Shown: positions 51,536 to 60,698, counted from the first letter of the stretch. The stretch: 64,000 nucleotides of DNA from Scytonema sp035967975 (GCA_035967975.1 JAWQFQ010000001.1:1-64000), one strand, 5' to 3'. Made by a program: numbers and translations. Notes: generated by a model not told the origin, from the letters alone.

Positions 51536-54430
51536 CTAAAATGTAAAAGGAGGAACAGCTGCAATATCCGGGTCTGAACCGCCTACTTGACTGCTGCTCA
51601 GTATCCATACGGATGCACCCTGTTGGAGAAATACCTTCGTCACCGTATCGCTAGCCTTGCGAGGGATGAGAGTACGCCAACTGATTAAACCTCGGAAAAG
51701 TTGTTGGAGGGGATTGTCTTCTATAGAACTTCCCAAAACTTCACTGGAATTTTGCCAATCTGCTCTTGCGACTCCAAAGGGTAACAGTTTGCGTCTGAGA
51801 ACTGTACCTAAGCGTACTAATTGTTTGAAACTGGTGGCTTGTTCGGGATGGTGTAGCAACCAATCTTTAAACTTGGGATGGTTTTTGATAGCAAAGGGGA
51901 TGTCTGTGGGAAAAGGTTTGATCGCAGCATGAATGACTTTAATTGCTGCATATAATGATTGATTGGCGTCTTGAGAACAGTTGTTTGCAGGTCCGACATA
52001 CGCCCCACCTGTACCATCTCCAATCCGGTAACGGGCTGTCATAACTTCTAGTTGGCGGGTGAGAACGCTTAAGGGCGATCGCTCGACTCCCTCTATACTA
52101 TATTTATCTGATATTGCATCAAATTTGATTAAGATGTCTGTCACTGGACGAAGACCTAACCAACCAAACTGGCGATCGCCCATATATCGAGTCCAGGACA
52201 AAGTTCCGGCGATGATTCCATCCACGTTATGGGTGTAAATCTGATTATATGCAATTTCAAAGCGCAATTCCCCTGTGAGGGGTTCCCGCACGACCTCAGC
52301 CACCCCGTAAGCACAATGACCGAAGTAGAATAATGGGATGCGGGCGGCTGGTTCTCGTTTTTTACCACCGATACCACCAAAGACGTGTACGACCAAAGCC
52401 TGATCGCCTTCACGCCAACGCGATACAGCTTTTTGAATATCTGACCCTTTTTTATTCAAAAGTACAGATTGTATTTGTCCTTTATGCTTTTTGATATATC
52501 GCCAAGCTAGTTTTCTCAGGTAGTGGATTGCTGCTTTTCTACCAAAAATCACCTTTTCAGGTTGTACTCGCAACAAAGCACGGGGTGCAAGGGATTGGAC
52601 AACAAACTGCCCAAATGCATTTTTTGCTCCGTAAATGTACCAACCTGTAGGATTTAGAGGAGACTTTTCGATACCACGATTGGTAGATGAGTAAATATCG
52701 CCCTCAAAAGGGACAATTTCTTGCATTAGTACGACTTCTTCAATCCCATCAAACTGACCGGAAGCACGGTTAAAGTGAACGACTTGGAATTTTTCGCTAC
52801 CTGGTTTGATAGGTTGCAGAAACTTGACTAACCCGTAGAAGCGTCCCGATATTTGAACGGGTTCGCTGGTGATGTGAAGAGTCACAGACCCGCTTTCTTC
52901 ATTAATCGTCACAGGTTCACGCAACATCACTACCACATCATCATTGGGTCTTGCGCCAGCAAGGGATTCCAGGGGAGTCACCTGACGCCAATTGTTCAGG
53001 CGGATTGGATGGATGTTTCCTTGTTTGCTACTGTAAAGTGCTTCCTCATTGAAGTAAACATCCTTTGTCATCGCTTGAACCGATACTTCAGATTCGGGGT
53101 CATCGTGCCATTGCAAGTATACCACCCGTCCCACCAAATGCATATGTTCTATATCTGCGTGATGCACTTCAAACAAAACACCAAATTGTCGTTGCTCTTT
53201 CGGTGGTAAAATCAACCTTCCCATCCAAATCGCGATTGGTCGATAAATGACTGGGTTAACTGACTGATTTAAGGGATAGTATTCTGGTCGATTAAATGGT
53301 GCTTCCTGCGCTCGCTTGTAGTTGTTCAGCTTGACTTTGGTAAGTTCGCGATCGCTTGGAAGTTCCTCACGCAAAATTCTAGAAGCGATGTCAACGGTTT
53401 GGCGGAGGAAACTGCGACCATCGGGAAGAAAACTATTAGCGTCTAAAGGACCACCTGCACCCATATGATCCACTGGACCCAGGGGTATAAAACTTACTTT
53501 GCTCCGGCGTTTGGCGCGATTCCAGTAGGATAAGAAAAAGACCCTCCAACGTTTGGGAAATAAAATCAGACATAAACGCTCAAACAGGTCTTCGCCGCCA
53601 ACGAGATGGTAAAGATGTGATACTTTTAATACGTTGTTGGTTCCACTGAGAACACCAGATAAAGAAATCACTTCAATGGGTGCTGGTAGTGACTGCTTGA
53701 GGTAGGAAAGCGCTCCCATCGCTATTTGTCCACCGCCACTGACACCAATCAACGTAATCGGGACACCGCTACCGGGTTGATAACCGTTATCGATGAGACT
53801 GTTGTAAATAATCTGCGCTGCTTGTTGGTTATAATTAGGTCCGTAGCGTTGGTCTGCTGAAATCGCCACCACAAATAAGTCGCGAATTTTTCTGATTAAG
53901 CTTAATAAAGCACCACTGAGACCGCCACTTTTTCCTCGCTTTTGTCGTTGAGCTAAACGCCAAAACAGCGATCGCATCCGGTCTTCTGAAAGCGGTCGAT
54001 TGAGGAAAGAGTTGGGCATCAGCCCTCTGACAATGACGATATTATCTGGTAATGTAGCAGCTAACTCATTTAAAAACGTTTCCCCTTCAGGTAAATATTG
54101 GAAAGACGCCTGACCAATAGTGTCAAGATAAATCACGTAACGAGCTACATCAGTTGGCGGGGTGGAAACCTCAGGCAAGAATCCTGGATGACTTCTAGTC
54201 TTGATTTTATCACCGTACCATCCTGCCCACCACCCCAAAGATTCAAAGGGAACCAAGACGGTTGCAAAGAGGACAGCAATGAAACCAACTTGGACTAAAT
54301 CGACCGTTAGCTTTGTTGCGCTTCCCAAAGCGTTATACCACCACAACCACGCAGTTTGGATTTGTGGGAACAGGACAACACAAAGCAGGGCTACTAAGCC
54401 AATTCCTAAAAACACGGTCACTCGTTTCAT
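51536..54430 (-). CDS. membrane-anchored alpha/beta-hydrolase-like protein
   Basis: 964 aa. Two hydrophobic segments at about 5-23 and 43-65 anchor it in the membrane. A hydrolase-like region at about 95-330 contains VIYLDTIGQASF, DNIVIVRGLMPN and the lipase-type elbow LIGVSGGGQIAMG with nucleophile Ser231. The remaining 600 residues are mixed beta-rich segments (PEYYPLNQSVNPVIYRPIAI, WRQVTPLESLAGARPNDDVV) with no recognised family. Large cyanobacterial proteins of this form are annotated as hypothetical. It is the second gene of an operon; the upstream membrane protein overlaps it by four bases (ATGA). Confidence 0.65.
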   Translation of the reverse strand: MKRVTVFLGIGLVALLCVVLFPQIQTAWLWWYNALGSATKLTVDLVQVGFIAVLFATVLVPFESLGWWAGWYGDKIKTRSHPGFLPEVSTPPTDVARYVIYLDTIGQASFQYLPEGETFLNELAATLPDNIVIVRGLMPNSFLNRPLSEDRMRSLFWRLAQRQKRGKSGGLSGALLSLIRKIRDLFVVAISADQRYGPNYNQQAAQIIYNSLIDNGYQPGSGVPITLIGVSGGGQIAMGALSYLKQSLPAPIEVISLSGVLSGTNNVLKVSHLYHLVGGEDLFERLCLILFPKRWRVFFLSYWNRAKRRSKVSFIPLGPVDHMGAGGPLDANSFLPDGRSFLRQTVDIASRILREELPSDRELTKVKLNNYKRAQEAPFNRPEYYPLNQSVNPVIYRPIAIWMGRLILPPKEQRQFGVLFEVHHADIEHMHLVGRVVYLQWHDDPESEVSVQAMTKDVYFNEEALYSSKQGNIHPIRLNNWRQVTPLESLAGARPNDDVVVMLREPVTINEESGSVTLHITSEPVQISGRFYGLVKFLQPIKPGSEKFQVVHFNRASGQFDGIEEVVLMQEIVPFEGDIYSSTNRGIEKSPLNPTGWYIYGAKNAFGQFVVQSLAPRALLRVQPEKVIFGRKAAIHYLRKLAWRYIKKHKGQIQSVLLNKKGSDIQKAVSRWREGDQALVVHVFGGIGGKKREPAARIPLFYFGHCAYGVAEVVREPLTGELRFEIAYNQIYTHNVDGIIAGTLSWTRYMGDRQFGWLGLRPVTDILIKFDAISDKYSIEGVERSPLSVLTRQLEVMTARYRIGDGTGGAYVGPANNCSQDANQSLYAAIKVIHAAIKPFPTDIPFAIKNHPKFKDWLLHHPEQATSFKQLVRLGTVLRRKLLPFGVARADWQNSSEVLGSSIEDNPLQQLFRGLISWRTLIPRKASDTVTKVFLQQGASVWILSSSQVGGSDPDIAAVPPFTF

Positions 54431-55119
54431 ACTCGTCCCTCGTCCTCTTTTTCACCAGTGTTAGTTCGGTTAGCGCTAGGAGGAGTGTGCAGTTTTGCTT
54501 GCAGGAATTGTTCGATTCCTTGCAAATCTGTAACCATCTGCGCTCCTGTTGTCGTATTATTAGACACCCAGGTACCAAGTGTTGCCACTGGTCGTCCAAT
54601 AATGCGCTGCAAAATCTGAAAGACCACCCATCCTAATATGCAACAACAAAATGCTTGCCAAACTCCCAGACCCAGGAGGATGTGCAAGCCCATCACAAAT
54701 ACCAATAGAGCCCAAATGGAAAGAATTATTTGAATGGGGACACCCAGATAGGGAAATGCAACTAATACACTCAACATCAGTGGTGCGTAAGCAAGCCCCA
54801 GAGCAGTCCCAATGATGTTAAATGAGATATCAGTGTTGATTATTATACGGCTAATCAACCACGCACTCCAACCCCAAAACCACGCAGTAAATGCAAATAA
54901 TAAAGATGCCATCAACAGGCTTAAAAACAAGCGAATCGGCTTGGCTCTGTTGATGAATAATACAATCCCCTGACCCAGCGCCTGAGAAACTCCGGCGATG
55001 AGTATAATATACGTAGCAATTGTTGAACCGAACGGAATGGTGAGAGTCATCTGAAAGGTTTCGGGGTTGAGGGCGATCGCTCCGAAGACCAATTCCCAAA
55101 ATCTGTCGAGGGCAGTCAT
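54427..55119 (-). CDS. YIP1-like integral membrane protein
   Basis: 230 aa with about five helices (ATYIILIAGVSQALGQGIVL, LFLSLLMASLLFAFTAWFW and others) and a polar C-terminal tail of 40 residues. The order of helices and the motif PLMLSVLVAFPYLG resemble the YIP1 domain family of small membrane proteins. It overlaps the hydrolase-like gene by ATGA, so both are made together and may form one complex at the membrane. Function unknown. Confidence 0.7.
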   Translation of the reverse strand: MTALDRFWELVFGAIALNPETFQMTLTIPFGSTIATYIILIAGVSQALGQGIVLFINRAKPIRLFLSLLMASLLFAFTAWFWGWSAWLISRIIINTDISFNIIGTALGLAYAPLMLSVLVAFPYLGVPIQIILSIWALLVFVMGLHILLGLGVWQAFCCCILGWVVFQILQRIIGRPVATLGTWVSNNTTTGAQMVTDLQGIEQFLQAKLHTPPSANRTNTGEKEDEGRV

Positions 55120-55282
55120 TTGTTAATAGGGTAATGATTCTAGCATTAATTGTATAAATTGTACAGCCTTAAAAGCAAATTAGTGTAAGATGCAGGCAAG
55201 ACTGCAAGGATTTTAGACGAAATCTATCGTCGCATTAAAAGCTGATAATAGTTTTAGAGATAGTTATTCAAGAGGTCTGATT

Positions 55283-55882
55283 GTGGTCTTTGCTCAAACC
55301 AGTCCCCCAGATGTAATTACAACTCGCCTAACATTGGACGAGTATCGGGCGATGGAAGAAACCAACCCAGAACGCCATGAATACCGCAACGGAGAGATTA
55401 TTACTATGTCGGGAGGTTCAGAAGCCCACAGTGCGATCGCCAGCAACTTATTAATTTACTTGGGATTTTTGCTGAGAGACACCGATTTTCGTTTGTATAA
55501 CAGCGACTTGCGAGTTTGGATTCCTGAATATCAGTGTGGGACTTATACCGATTTGATGGTTGTTAATGGCTTCCCAGAGTTTAATGGCGATCGCAATGAT
55601 GAAATTCTCAATCCTTTACTCATTGTCGAAGTTTTATCGCCTTCTACCGAAGCCTATGATCGAGGTGAAAAGTTTAGAAAATACCGCTCTGTTGTCGGCT
55701 TTTGTGAATATCTACTTGTGAGCCAAACTGAACCCTACGTAGAGCAGTATCACAACCAGGATCGTAACAGTAACGATCGCTGGCTATGGCAAGTGTACTC
55801 TGATCTTGAGCAGGCGATCGTTCTGCACAGTTTAAACGTTGAGATTCCCCTGACTGAAATCTATCGTCGCATTAATTTTTAA
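55283..55882 (+). CDS. Uma2 family endonuclease-like protein (1)
   Basis: 199 aa from GTG at 55283 with AAGAGG upstream. The Uma2 (DUF820) pattern is complete: LTLDEYRAMEETNPERHEYR, NGEIITMSGGSEAHSAIASN, YNSDLRVWIPEYQCGTYTDL, ILNPLLIVEVLSPSTEAYDR. The D of TYTD and the E of VEV-LSPST are the expected PD-(D/E)XK metal ligands. Uma2 genes are greatly expanded in cyanobacteria and their role is unclear. Confidence 0.9.
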   Translation: MVFAQTSPPDVITTRLTLDEYRAMEETNPERHEYRNGEIITMSGGSEAHSAIASNLLIYLGFLLRDTDFRLYNSDLRVWIPEYQCGTYTDLMVVNGFPEFNGDRNDEILNPLLIVEVLSPSTEAYDRGEKFRKYRSVVGFCEYLLVSQTEPYVEQYHNQDRNSNDRWLWQVYSDLEQAIVLHSLNVEIPLTEIYRRINF

Positions 55883-55902
55883 GGGGGCTCGCGTTGAGTT
55901 AA

Positions 55903-55952
55903 GCCCTAAATTAAAATTTGGGCTTAAAGCTCAAACCCGTTCAAACGGGTTA
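55903..55952 (-). repeat. AACCCGTTTTAACGGGTT repeat, inverted copy
   Basis: 50 bases close to the reverse complement of the 56-bp unit found at 61226-61281 and 62359-62414. It contains TCAAACCCGTTCAAACGGGT. It ends six bases before the element at 55958. Confidence 0.7.
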
Positions 55953-55957
55953 AAAGT

Positions 55958-56053
55958 CAATACAGTTGGTGTTAAGCAGTTGTTAAGAAACACCGTTTCG
56001 TAAGAGTTACCGGGTTTCTGAGTCCTTAGCAATCCTTAACACCAACCGTATTG
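55958..56053. repeat. MITE-like element, ACGGTT(C/G)GG family, copy 2
   Basis: Ends CAATACAGTTGGTGTTAAG and CTTAACACCAACCGTATTG form inverted repeats with one mismatch. The core has a degenerate GAAACACCGTTTC ... ACCGGGTTTCT hairpin. Related to 18668-18757. Confidence 0.7.
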
Positions 56054-56091
56054 AGTTCAAAGCTATATCAAGTCAGATAAATCTAAATTCC

Positions 56092-56295
56092 CTAAAAAGC
56101 CGTTCTAACTGGTACGGAAGTGTATTGCTTTTTAGGTTTTACCTTAAATGTGGGTGTAATCAAACGACGAATCTCATTCACGACTTCTTGAGGGACTTGA
56201 AGAATTTTTGCCATACGGTCATGCAATGCTATCTCTTTATCATCAATATGACCATCTGCTTTAGCAATTTCCCAGGCGATCGCCAAAAGCAATCT
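56092..56295 (-). pseudogene. TerB-like C-terminal fragment
   Basis: Frame LLLAIAWEIAKADGHIDDKE, then IALHDRMAKILQVPQEVVNE, is the end of a TerB (tellurite-resistance-type) domain with the acidic DGHIDDKE motif. A TAG stop lies immediately upstream in the same frame and no start is available except TTG, so the N-terminal two thirds are lost. Such domains often accompany membrane-linked stress genes. Confidence 0.5.
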
Positions 56296-56612
56296 GCGTT
56301 TAATCTAAAATCAGCGGTGTGATCACATTAGCGCTATAACCAACCTGCTCACAGCAATCTCAGCCTGTCGCACCACATCCACTTAAGTTGCGATCGCCAA
56401 TCGTTCTAAAGTACTCAATCTACACATAGCATTTGCATAGAAAACTGTTTGGGAGTTGTCATCTTCACAAAAATCTACCAGTTATGAAGATATGGTAAAC
56501 ACTGTAATAACTCGGAAGACATTGAAATAACTAAAAACGATGATGAAAGTGGCAAAAAAGAAATCTAATGAAAGTTTCTTTCTAACCACTCATTTTCTTT
56601 CGGAGAAGTTTT
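56296..56612. other. intergenic region upstream of the helical two-gene locus
   Basis: About 320 bases. Minus-strand pieces such as VDVVRQAEIAVSRLVIALM suggest further gene debris adjoining the TerB fragment. A promoter for the 56613 gene should lie in the right half; the start has CGGAGAAG as ribosome binding site. No other feature seen. Confidence 0.4.
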
Positions 56613-57587
56613 ATGCCAATTCCATTTATCCTTGGTGCGATCGCTATTGGTTCTGCTGTGTTCGGTGGTGTGAAAGCCACTGAAGGTATTAGTAATATGA
56701 ATCAAGCTAAGGAAATAGGTGAAAATGCTCAAAAGCGTTACGAGTATTTTGTCAAGGAAGTTCAAGCAGACTGGGAAGTGACTAATAATCTTGCCACTGA
56801 ATACGGTCAACTCCAGATAAGTATCATCAAAAATACAATTGGGCGCTTCGTTGAGTTTATCGAACGGATTGGTCAGCGAAACAAAAAAAGTGAAAAGGAA
56901 TTTTTAGAAGGGCTTGATGGCATATCGGTTCAGCAGGTTCAAGAGTACAAAGCTGCTGTCATGGAAACCGAACAATTTTTTCTAGGTGGTGCTAAGGCTG
57001 TTGGAGCCGCTGTGGCAGGATATGGTGGCGCTATGGGACTAGCAACGTCCGTGGGAGTGGCAAGTACCGGAACGCTAATTGGCAGTCTGAGTGGTGCCGC
57101 AGCTTGGAATGCTACTTTAGCGTGGTTGGGTGGTGGTTCCCTAGCCGCAGGTGGTGGCGGTATGGCATTGGGTTCTGTTGTCTTAGGTGGTATTACTGTT
57201 GGTCCTGCTGTGTTGATTGGTGGATTTGTGCTTGCGGGTGAGGGTGAGAAAGCTTTAACAAAGGCACGAGAGTATGAAGCTGAAATTAACGTTGCGATCG
57301 CAAAGATTGAAGCTGTTGAGGACTTTTTGCTACAGGTACGACGAAGGATTGGTGAGTTAGAGGCTTTGTTGAAATCTCTCAACGACCATAGTATTGCCCT
57401 ACTCAACCAACTTGAATCGAAAGCATCTTTTGACAAGACAACAGATGCTCAGCAATTTCAACAAGTGGCACTGCTCATTAAAGCACTTGCGGAAATCATG
57501 AAAACTCCTGTTTTAGACACTCAAGGACAGCTCAATCCTACTACGGCGACTATCCAAGCTAAGTATCGTACTCTTGAAGCTAGTTAA
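56613..57587 (+). CDS. uncharacterised helical protein with a glycine-rich hydrophobic centre
   Basis: 324 aa, start ATG with CGGAGAAG upstream. Residues 1-22 are hydrophobic. Residues 25-115 are charged helices (NMNQAKEIGENAQKRYEYFV; NTIGRFVEFIERIGQRNKKS). Residues about 120-210 form a glycine/alanine-rich hydrophobic stretch (GGAKAVGAAVAGYGGAMGLA; GGGSLAAGGGGMALGSVVLG). Residues 215-285 are again helical and charged. Helix, glycine-rich membrane insert, helix is an architecture shared by alpha-helical pore-forming or membrane-remodelling proteins; no known family is recognised. The next gene starts two bases after its stop. Confidence 0.7.
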   Translation: MPIPFILGAIAIGSAVFGGVKATEGISNMNQAKEIGENAQKRYEYFVKEVQADWEVTNNLATEYGQLQISIIKNTIGRFVEFIERIGQRNKKSEKEFLEGLDGISVQQVQEYKAAVMETEQFFLGGAKAVGAAVAGYGGAMGLATSVGVASTGTLIGSLSGAAAWNATLAWLGGGSLAAGGGGMALGSVVLGGITVGPAVLIGGFVLAGEGEKALTKAREYEAEINVAIAKIEAVEDFLLQVRRRIGELEALLKSLNDHSIALLNQLESKASFDKTTDAQQFQQVALLIKALAEIMKTPVLDTQGQLNPTTATIQAKYRTLEAS

Positions 57588-57589
57588 AA

Positions 57590-57988
57590 ATGTTCAAAAA
57601 AAATTTGATATTACTCCATGATGTAAATCCAGCAGAGTGCTTACAGCAAATTGTTTTAGCTTATACCGATTATATGAAAGTTGTCGAGCAAGAGCAAACT
57701 AAGCGCCAAGAGATTGACGCGTGGGAGAAAACGACAATAGCCAGGATTCATAGTCAGCGAGATTTGCTAATGGCGTACCTTGAGCGATCGTTCGACGAAC
57801 GTGCGGAGAACTTTCGCACTCTTTTTGCTATCGTTGAACAGTCGCTTGCCACAGGTAATAACGAGCAGTTAGCGTTAGTTCTGCATTCCATCACAGAGCT
57901 AGCTAAGTCAAGCCCGTTTAAAGAACTTGCTAGTTTAGCTTCTGTGCAAGCAGCGCTTGGTAATCCAGACCACGAATGGGAATTTTAA
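57590..57988 (+). CDS. small helical partner protein
   Basis: 132 aa, almost wholly alpha-helical: LILLHDVNPAECLQQIVLAY, KVVEQEQTKRQEIDAWEKTT, IHSQRDLLMAYLERSFDERA, NNEQLALVLHSITELAKSSP. It starts directly after the previous stop (TAAAA ATG), so it is translated from the same message and probably binds the larger protein. No family recognised. Confidence 0.65.
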   Translation: MFKKNLILLHDVNPAECLQQIVLAYTDYMKVVEQEQTKRQEIDAWEKTTIARIHSQRDLLMAYLERSFDERAENFRTLFAIVEQSLATGNNEQLALVLHSITELAKSSPFKELASLASVQAALGNPDHEWEF

Positions 57989-58076
57989 GTCTCGTCATTG
58001 ATGGTATTGTGATTCGACAAGCGAATGGTAAATTCGTTACATTTTTAGAAGCACCGAAAAGGAGCTGCATTAGGAT

Positions 58077-58781
58077 ATGTTCAAATATAATCCTTTAGAG
58101 TGCCTACCTTCATCGGCAGAATTACCAGATTCCGATGACACTCCTGTGGATAACGAACTACAAATACTCATACCTAACTTATTGTTAGCTATCTTAGCCT
58201 CGATTTGGTACAACCGCGATGACTGGTTTTTCGGCATTAACATGGGAGTTTATTATACGCCTAGTAAACCCGCTATCGTTCCCGATGGGTTTTTGAGTTT
58301 AGGTGTAGAACGTTTTGTAGGAGAAAATGGACGTTCTAGTTACGTTTTGTGGGAAGAAGAAGGTATTCCGCCCATTTTAGCTTTAGAAGTTGTTTCTCAA
58401 ACTTACAACGGCGAGTACGAACAGAAAAAAATTGATTATGCCGAATTAGGCATTTTGTATTATGTTATTTATGCACCAACCCGCCTTCGGCGTAAGCGTC
58501 AACGCTTAGAGGTTTATCGCTTAGTTGAAGACAAATACATTTTACAACCAGGAGATAAAGTTTGGATGCCGGAAATTGGATTAGGTATTGGACGAGAACA
58601 GGGGACTTATCAAGGACGAATACGAGAATGGCTGTTTTGGTATGACGAAAATGGTAACAGATACTCAACACCAGAAGAGATAAACGCCGAACAGCAACAA
58701 CAATTGACACAAACTCAGCAACAGCTTCAAGAACTTTTAGCGAAATTAAAGCAACAAGGAATTGATCCAAATATCCTTTAA
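58077..58781 (+). CDS. Uma2 family endonuclease-like protein (2)
   Basis: 234 aa; GGAGCTGC upstream supports the start. The Uma2 core reads IVPDGFLSLGVERFVGENGR, GIPPILALEVVSQTYNGEYE and YAELGILYYVIYAP, with the D and E-V pair of the nuclease fold. A long C-terminal Gln-rich coiled-coil tail (EQQQQLTQTQQQLQELLAKL) is typical of one Uma2 subgroup. Confidence 0.88.
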   Translation: MFKYNPLECLPSSAELPDSDDTPVDNELQILIPNLLLAILASIWYNRDDWFFGINMGVYYTPSKPAIVPDGFLSLGVERFVGENGRSSYVLWEEEGIPPILALEVVSQTYNGEYEQKKIDYAELGILYYVIYAPTRLRRKRQRLEVYRLVEDKYILQPGDKVWMPEIGLGIGREQGTYQGRIREWLFWYDENGNRYSTPEEINAEQQQQLTQTQQQLQELLAKLKQQGIDPNIL

Positions 58782-58860
58782 AAAGCTGAGATCGAAGTAA
58801 GAAAACCTGAATGTGATTAAGAACGAAGAGAAATAACAATTTAGGTGAGAGACTTTCATT

Positions 58861-59490
58861 ATGGTCACAACTGTAACACCCGCAGAAACCAGAACCCTAC
58901 TGGAAAACATTAGCTGGCAAACGTTCAAAAGTATGCTGGCTGACATGGGATCGGAGCGTAACACCAGACTAGCCTACGACAATGGAATAGTAGAAATCAT
59001 GTCTCCACTTGTACCGCACGAGAACTCCAACCGCTTAATTGAAGCTTTTATTGTGGTCATGTGTGAAGAACTGGGTTTAGAAATAAAACGCACTGGTTCG
59101 CTGACTTTAACAAGAGATGACTTGGAAAAGGGAGCTGAACCAGATAGTAGCTACTATATTCACAATGAGTCTTTAGTGAGGGATAAGGAAAATATAGACC
59201 TAGCCACAGATATACCACCAGATATTGTGCTGGAAGTGGAGTACTCACGTTCTGCGGTCAATAAATTAACTCTTTACGCTTCAATGGGTATACCTGAATT
59301 CTGGCGGTACAATGGTAGTGTACTGCGAGTTTACAGTCTCAATGGTAAGAAGTATTCAGAGATTCAAACCAGTCCTACCTTTGGTCGTATACCAGTACAA
59401 GAAATTCCCCAATTTATCCAAGCGACTAAAAAAAATGGGGAAATAGCAACAACTCGTGCTTTCCGTACTTGGGTTAGGAGCTTCATATGA
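58861..59490 (+). CDS. Uma2 family endonuclease-like protein (3)
   Basis: 209 aa. It has the Uma2 pattern LAYDNGIVEIMSPLVPHENS, EPDSSYYIHNES, PPDIVLEVEYSRSAVNKLTL and YASMGIPEFWRYNGSVLRVY. The ligands D (PDSS) and E-V-E (VLEVEYS) are present. It follows the second Uma2 gene after 79 bases in the same direction but belongs to a different subgroup, so the cluster did not arise by simple tandem duplication. Confidence 0.9.
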   Translation: MVTTVTPAETRTLLENISWQTFKSMLADMGSERNTRLAYDNGIVEIMSPLVPHENSNRLIEAFIVVMCEELGLEIKRTGSLTLTRDDLEKGAEPDSSYYIHNESLVRDKENIDLATDIPPDIVLEVEYSRSAVNKLTLYASMGIPEFWRYNGSVLRVYSLNGKKYSEIQTSPTFGRIPVQEIPQFIQATKKNGEIATTRAFRTWVRSFI

Positions 59491-59740
59491 CTCAAATCTT
59501 CACAACTCCACAGCTGTGTCGTTCACCAACTGAACTTTATACATAAATATTAATCATAGAACATATGCTTTGATGACAAATAGAACTGAATCTCTAAATC
59601 GTTTGAATTTAACCACGCAACAGGTATTTGAATCTGTGATTTAATTAAATTGATACCAGAGATGATGTTAAGTTAGATTATAATATAATATTATAGGATA
59701 TTTTCCAATCATTACAACTAACTAACAAAACAGTCACATA

Positions 59741-60032
59741 ATGGATACACTGACGCCTGAACATGAACAAATTGTCCAAGCGATTCAACACCTTCCTTCG
59801 GAAGCTCTACCTGAATTTGCCAATTTTACCCTTGTATCTCCGCTATAAAGCAACTCATTCTGCTAACTCAGAAAATAAGTTAAAAGCTCGTGAAGGATCT
59901 ACATTCTTGCTTTCAATTGCAGGTTTAGGGGCTAGTGTTGAAGATGATCTCTCTGAGCGCGATGAAGAAATTCTAGCAACGGAAATTAACTCTATTCGCG
60001 GCTTTTGTCTTAAACCAGATCAATCATCATGA
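59741..60032 (+). pseudogene. antitoxin gene with internal frameshift
   Basis: The start frame reads MDTLTPEHEQIVQAIQHLPS EALPEFANF and then hits a stop at 59845. A second frame then continues as YLRYKATHSANSENKLKARE and SIAGLGASVEDDLSERDEEI, ending at 60032. In intact relatives the two halves form one antitoxin with the join at ELANFLDYLRYKATH. So a frame change near 59822-59832 has broken the gene. Confidence 0.65.
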
Positions 60033-60127
60033 CAGCCCTGATAGATACAAGCTTCTTAGTAGCTTTAACTAACCGTAACGACCGTAACTACACCCGAGTG
60101 TTAACTATAGCTCAAACTATAGATTAG
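60029..60127 (+). pseudogene. truncated PIN-domain toxin, VapC-like
   Basis: 32 codons: MTALIDTSFLVALTNRNDRN then YTRVLTIAQT and a stop. The first PIN Asp is present, the rest of the 130-residue domain is missing. Its ATG overlaps the antitoxin stop (ATGA), the usual layout of such pairs. Confidence 0.65.
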
Positions 60128-60288
60128 CGGAGGAGGCAGCCCAAGACCGTCAGCAAGCCGCGCTCGACCGACAAGAGTTCCGTAGGCAGATGGAGGAACG
60201 CCAAAGGGAGATGGAGCAACGCCAAAGGGAGATACAGCAAATTTGGCAATACTTGCAGAATCGTAACGGTGGTAGTAGTCTACCATAA
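60121..60288 (+). pseudogene. coiled-coil C-terminal fragment joined to the PIN stub
   Basis: Another frame without its own start reads RLAEEAAQDRQQAALDRQEF and MEERQREMEQRQREIQQIWQ before a stop. It is a Gln/Arg/Glu-rich coiled coil from an unrelated gene, brought next to the PIN stub by a deletion near 60120. Confidence 0.45.
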
Positions 60289-60389
60289 TAGCACGCAATG
60301 CAATTAGCTACTAACACTATGACAATGGAAGTTCAAGATACTCCTCTTAAATCTGAAATCCAAAAAATTATCGCTCCGGAGTTTTAACC

Positions 60390-60698
60390 ATGAAACGAAA
60401 AACTCTTCCTATTAATTTCTCTCCCGAAGAAATTCAAAAATTTTGTCAAAATCACTCGATTCGCAAGTTATCTTTATTTGGTTCAGTATTAAGAGATGAT
60501 TTTACAAGAGAAAGTGATGTAGATGTTTTAGTAGAATTTGAACCTGGGAAAACTCCGGGTTTAGCGATTATTACGATGGAAGATGAGTTATCAAAGATAA
60601 TAAATCGCCAGATAGATTTGAGAACACCAGCAGATTTAAGCCGTTATTTTCGCGAGCAAGTCTTAGCAGAAGCAATGATTATTTATGAGCAAAAATGA
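60390..60698 (+). CDS. mntA: MntA-type nucleotidyltransferase antitoxin
   Basis: 102 aa. The nucleotidyltransferase motif GSVLRDDFTRESDVDVLVEF gives G31, S32 and the metal-binding D43 and D45 (GSx10DxD). In the HepT/MntA system this enzyme attaches AMP to a tyrosine of HepT and so neutralises it. It overlaps the hepT gene by 14 bases, hence coupled translation. It appears intact. Confidence 0.88.
   Translation: MKRKTLPINFSPEEIQKFCQNHSIRKLSLFGSVLRDDFTRESDVDVLVEFEPGKTPGLAIITMEDELSKIINRQIDLRTPADLSRYFREQVLAEAMIIYEQK

Noticed and set aside
51114..51564. Frames of 130 and 92 codons on the minus strand
   Set aside because: They overlap the end of the exoprotein gene and the repeat stack; low-complexity repeat translation.
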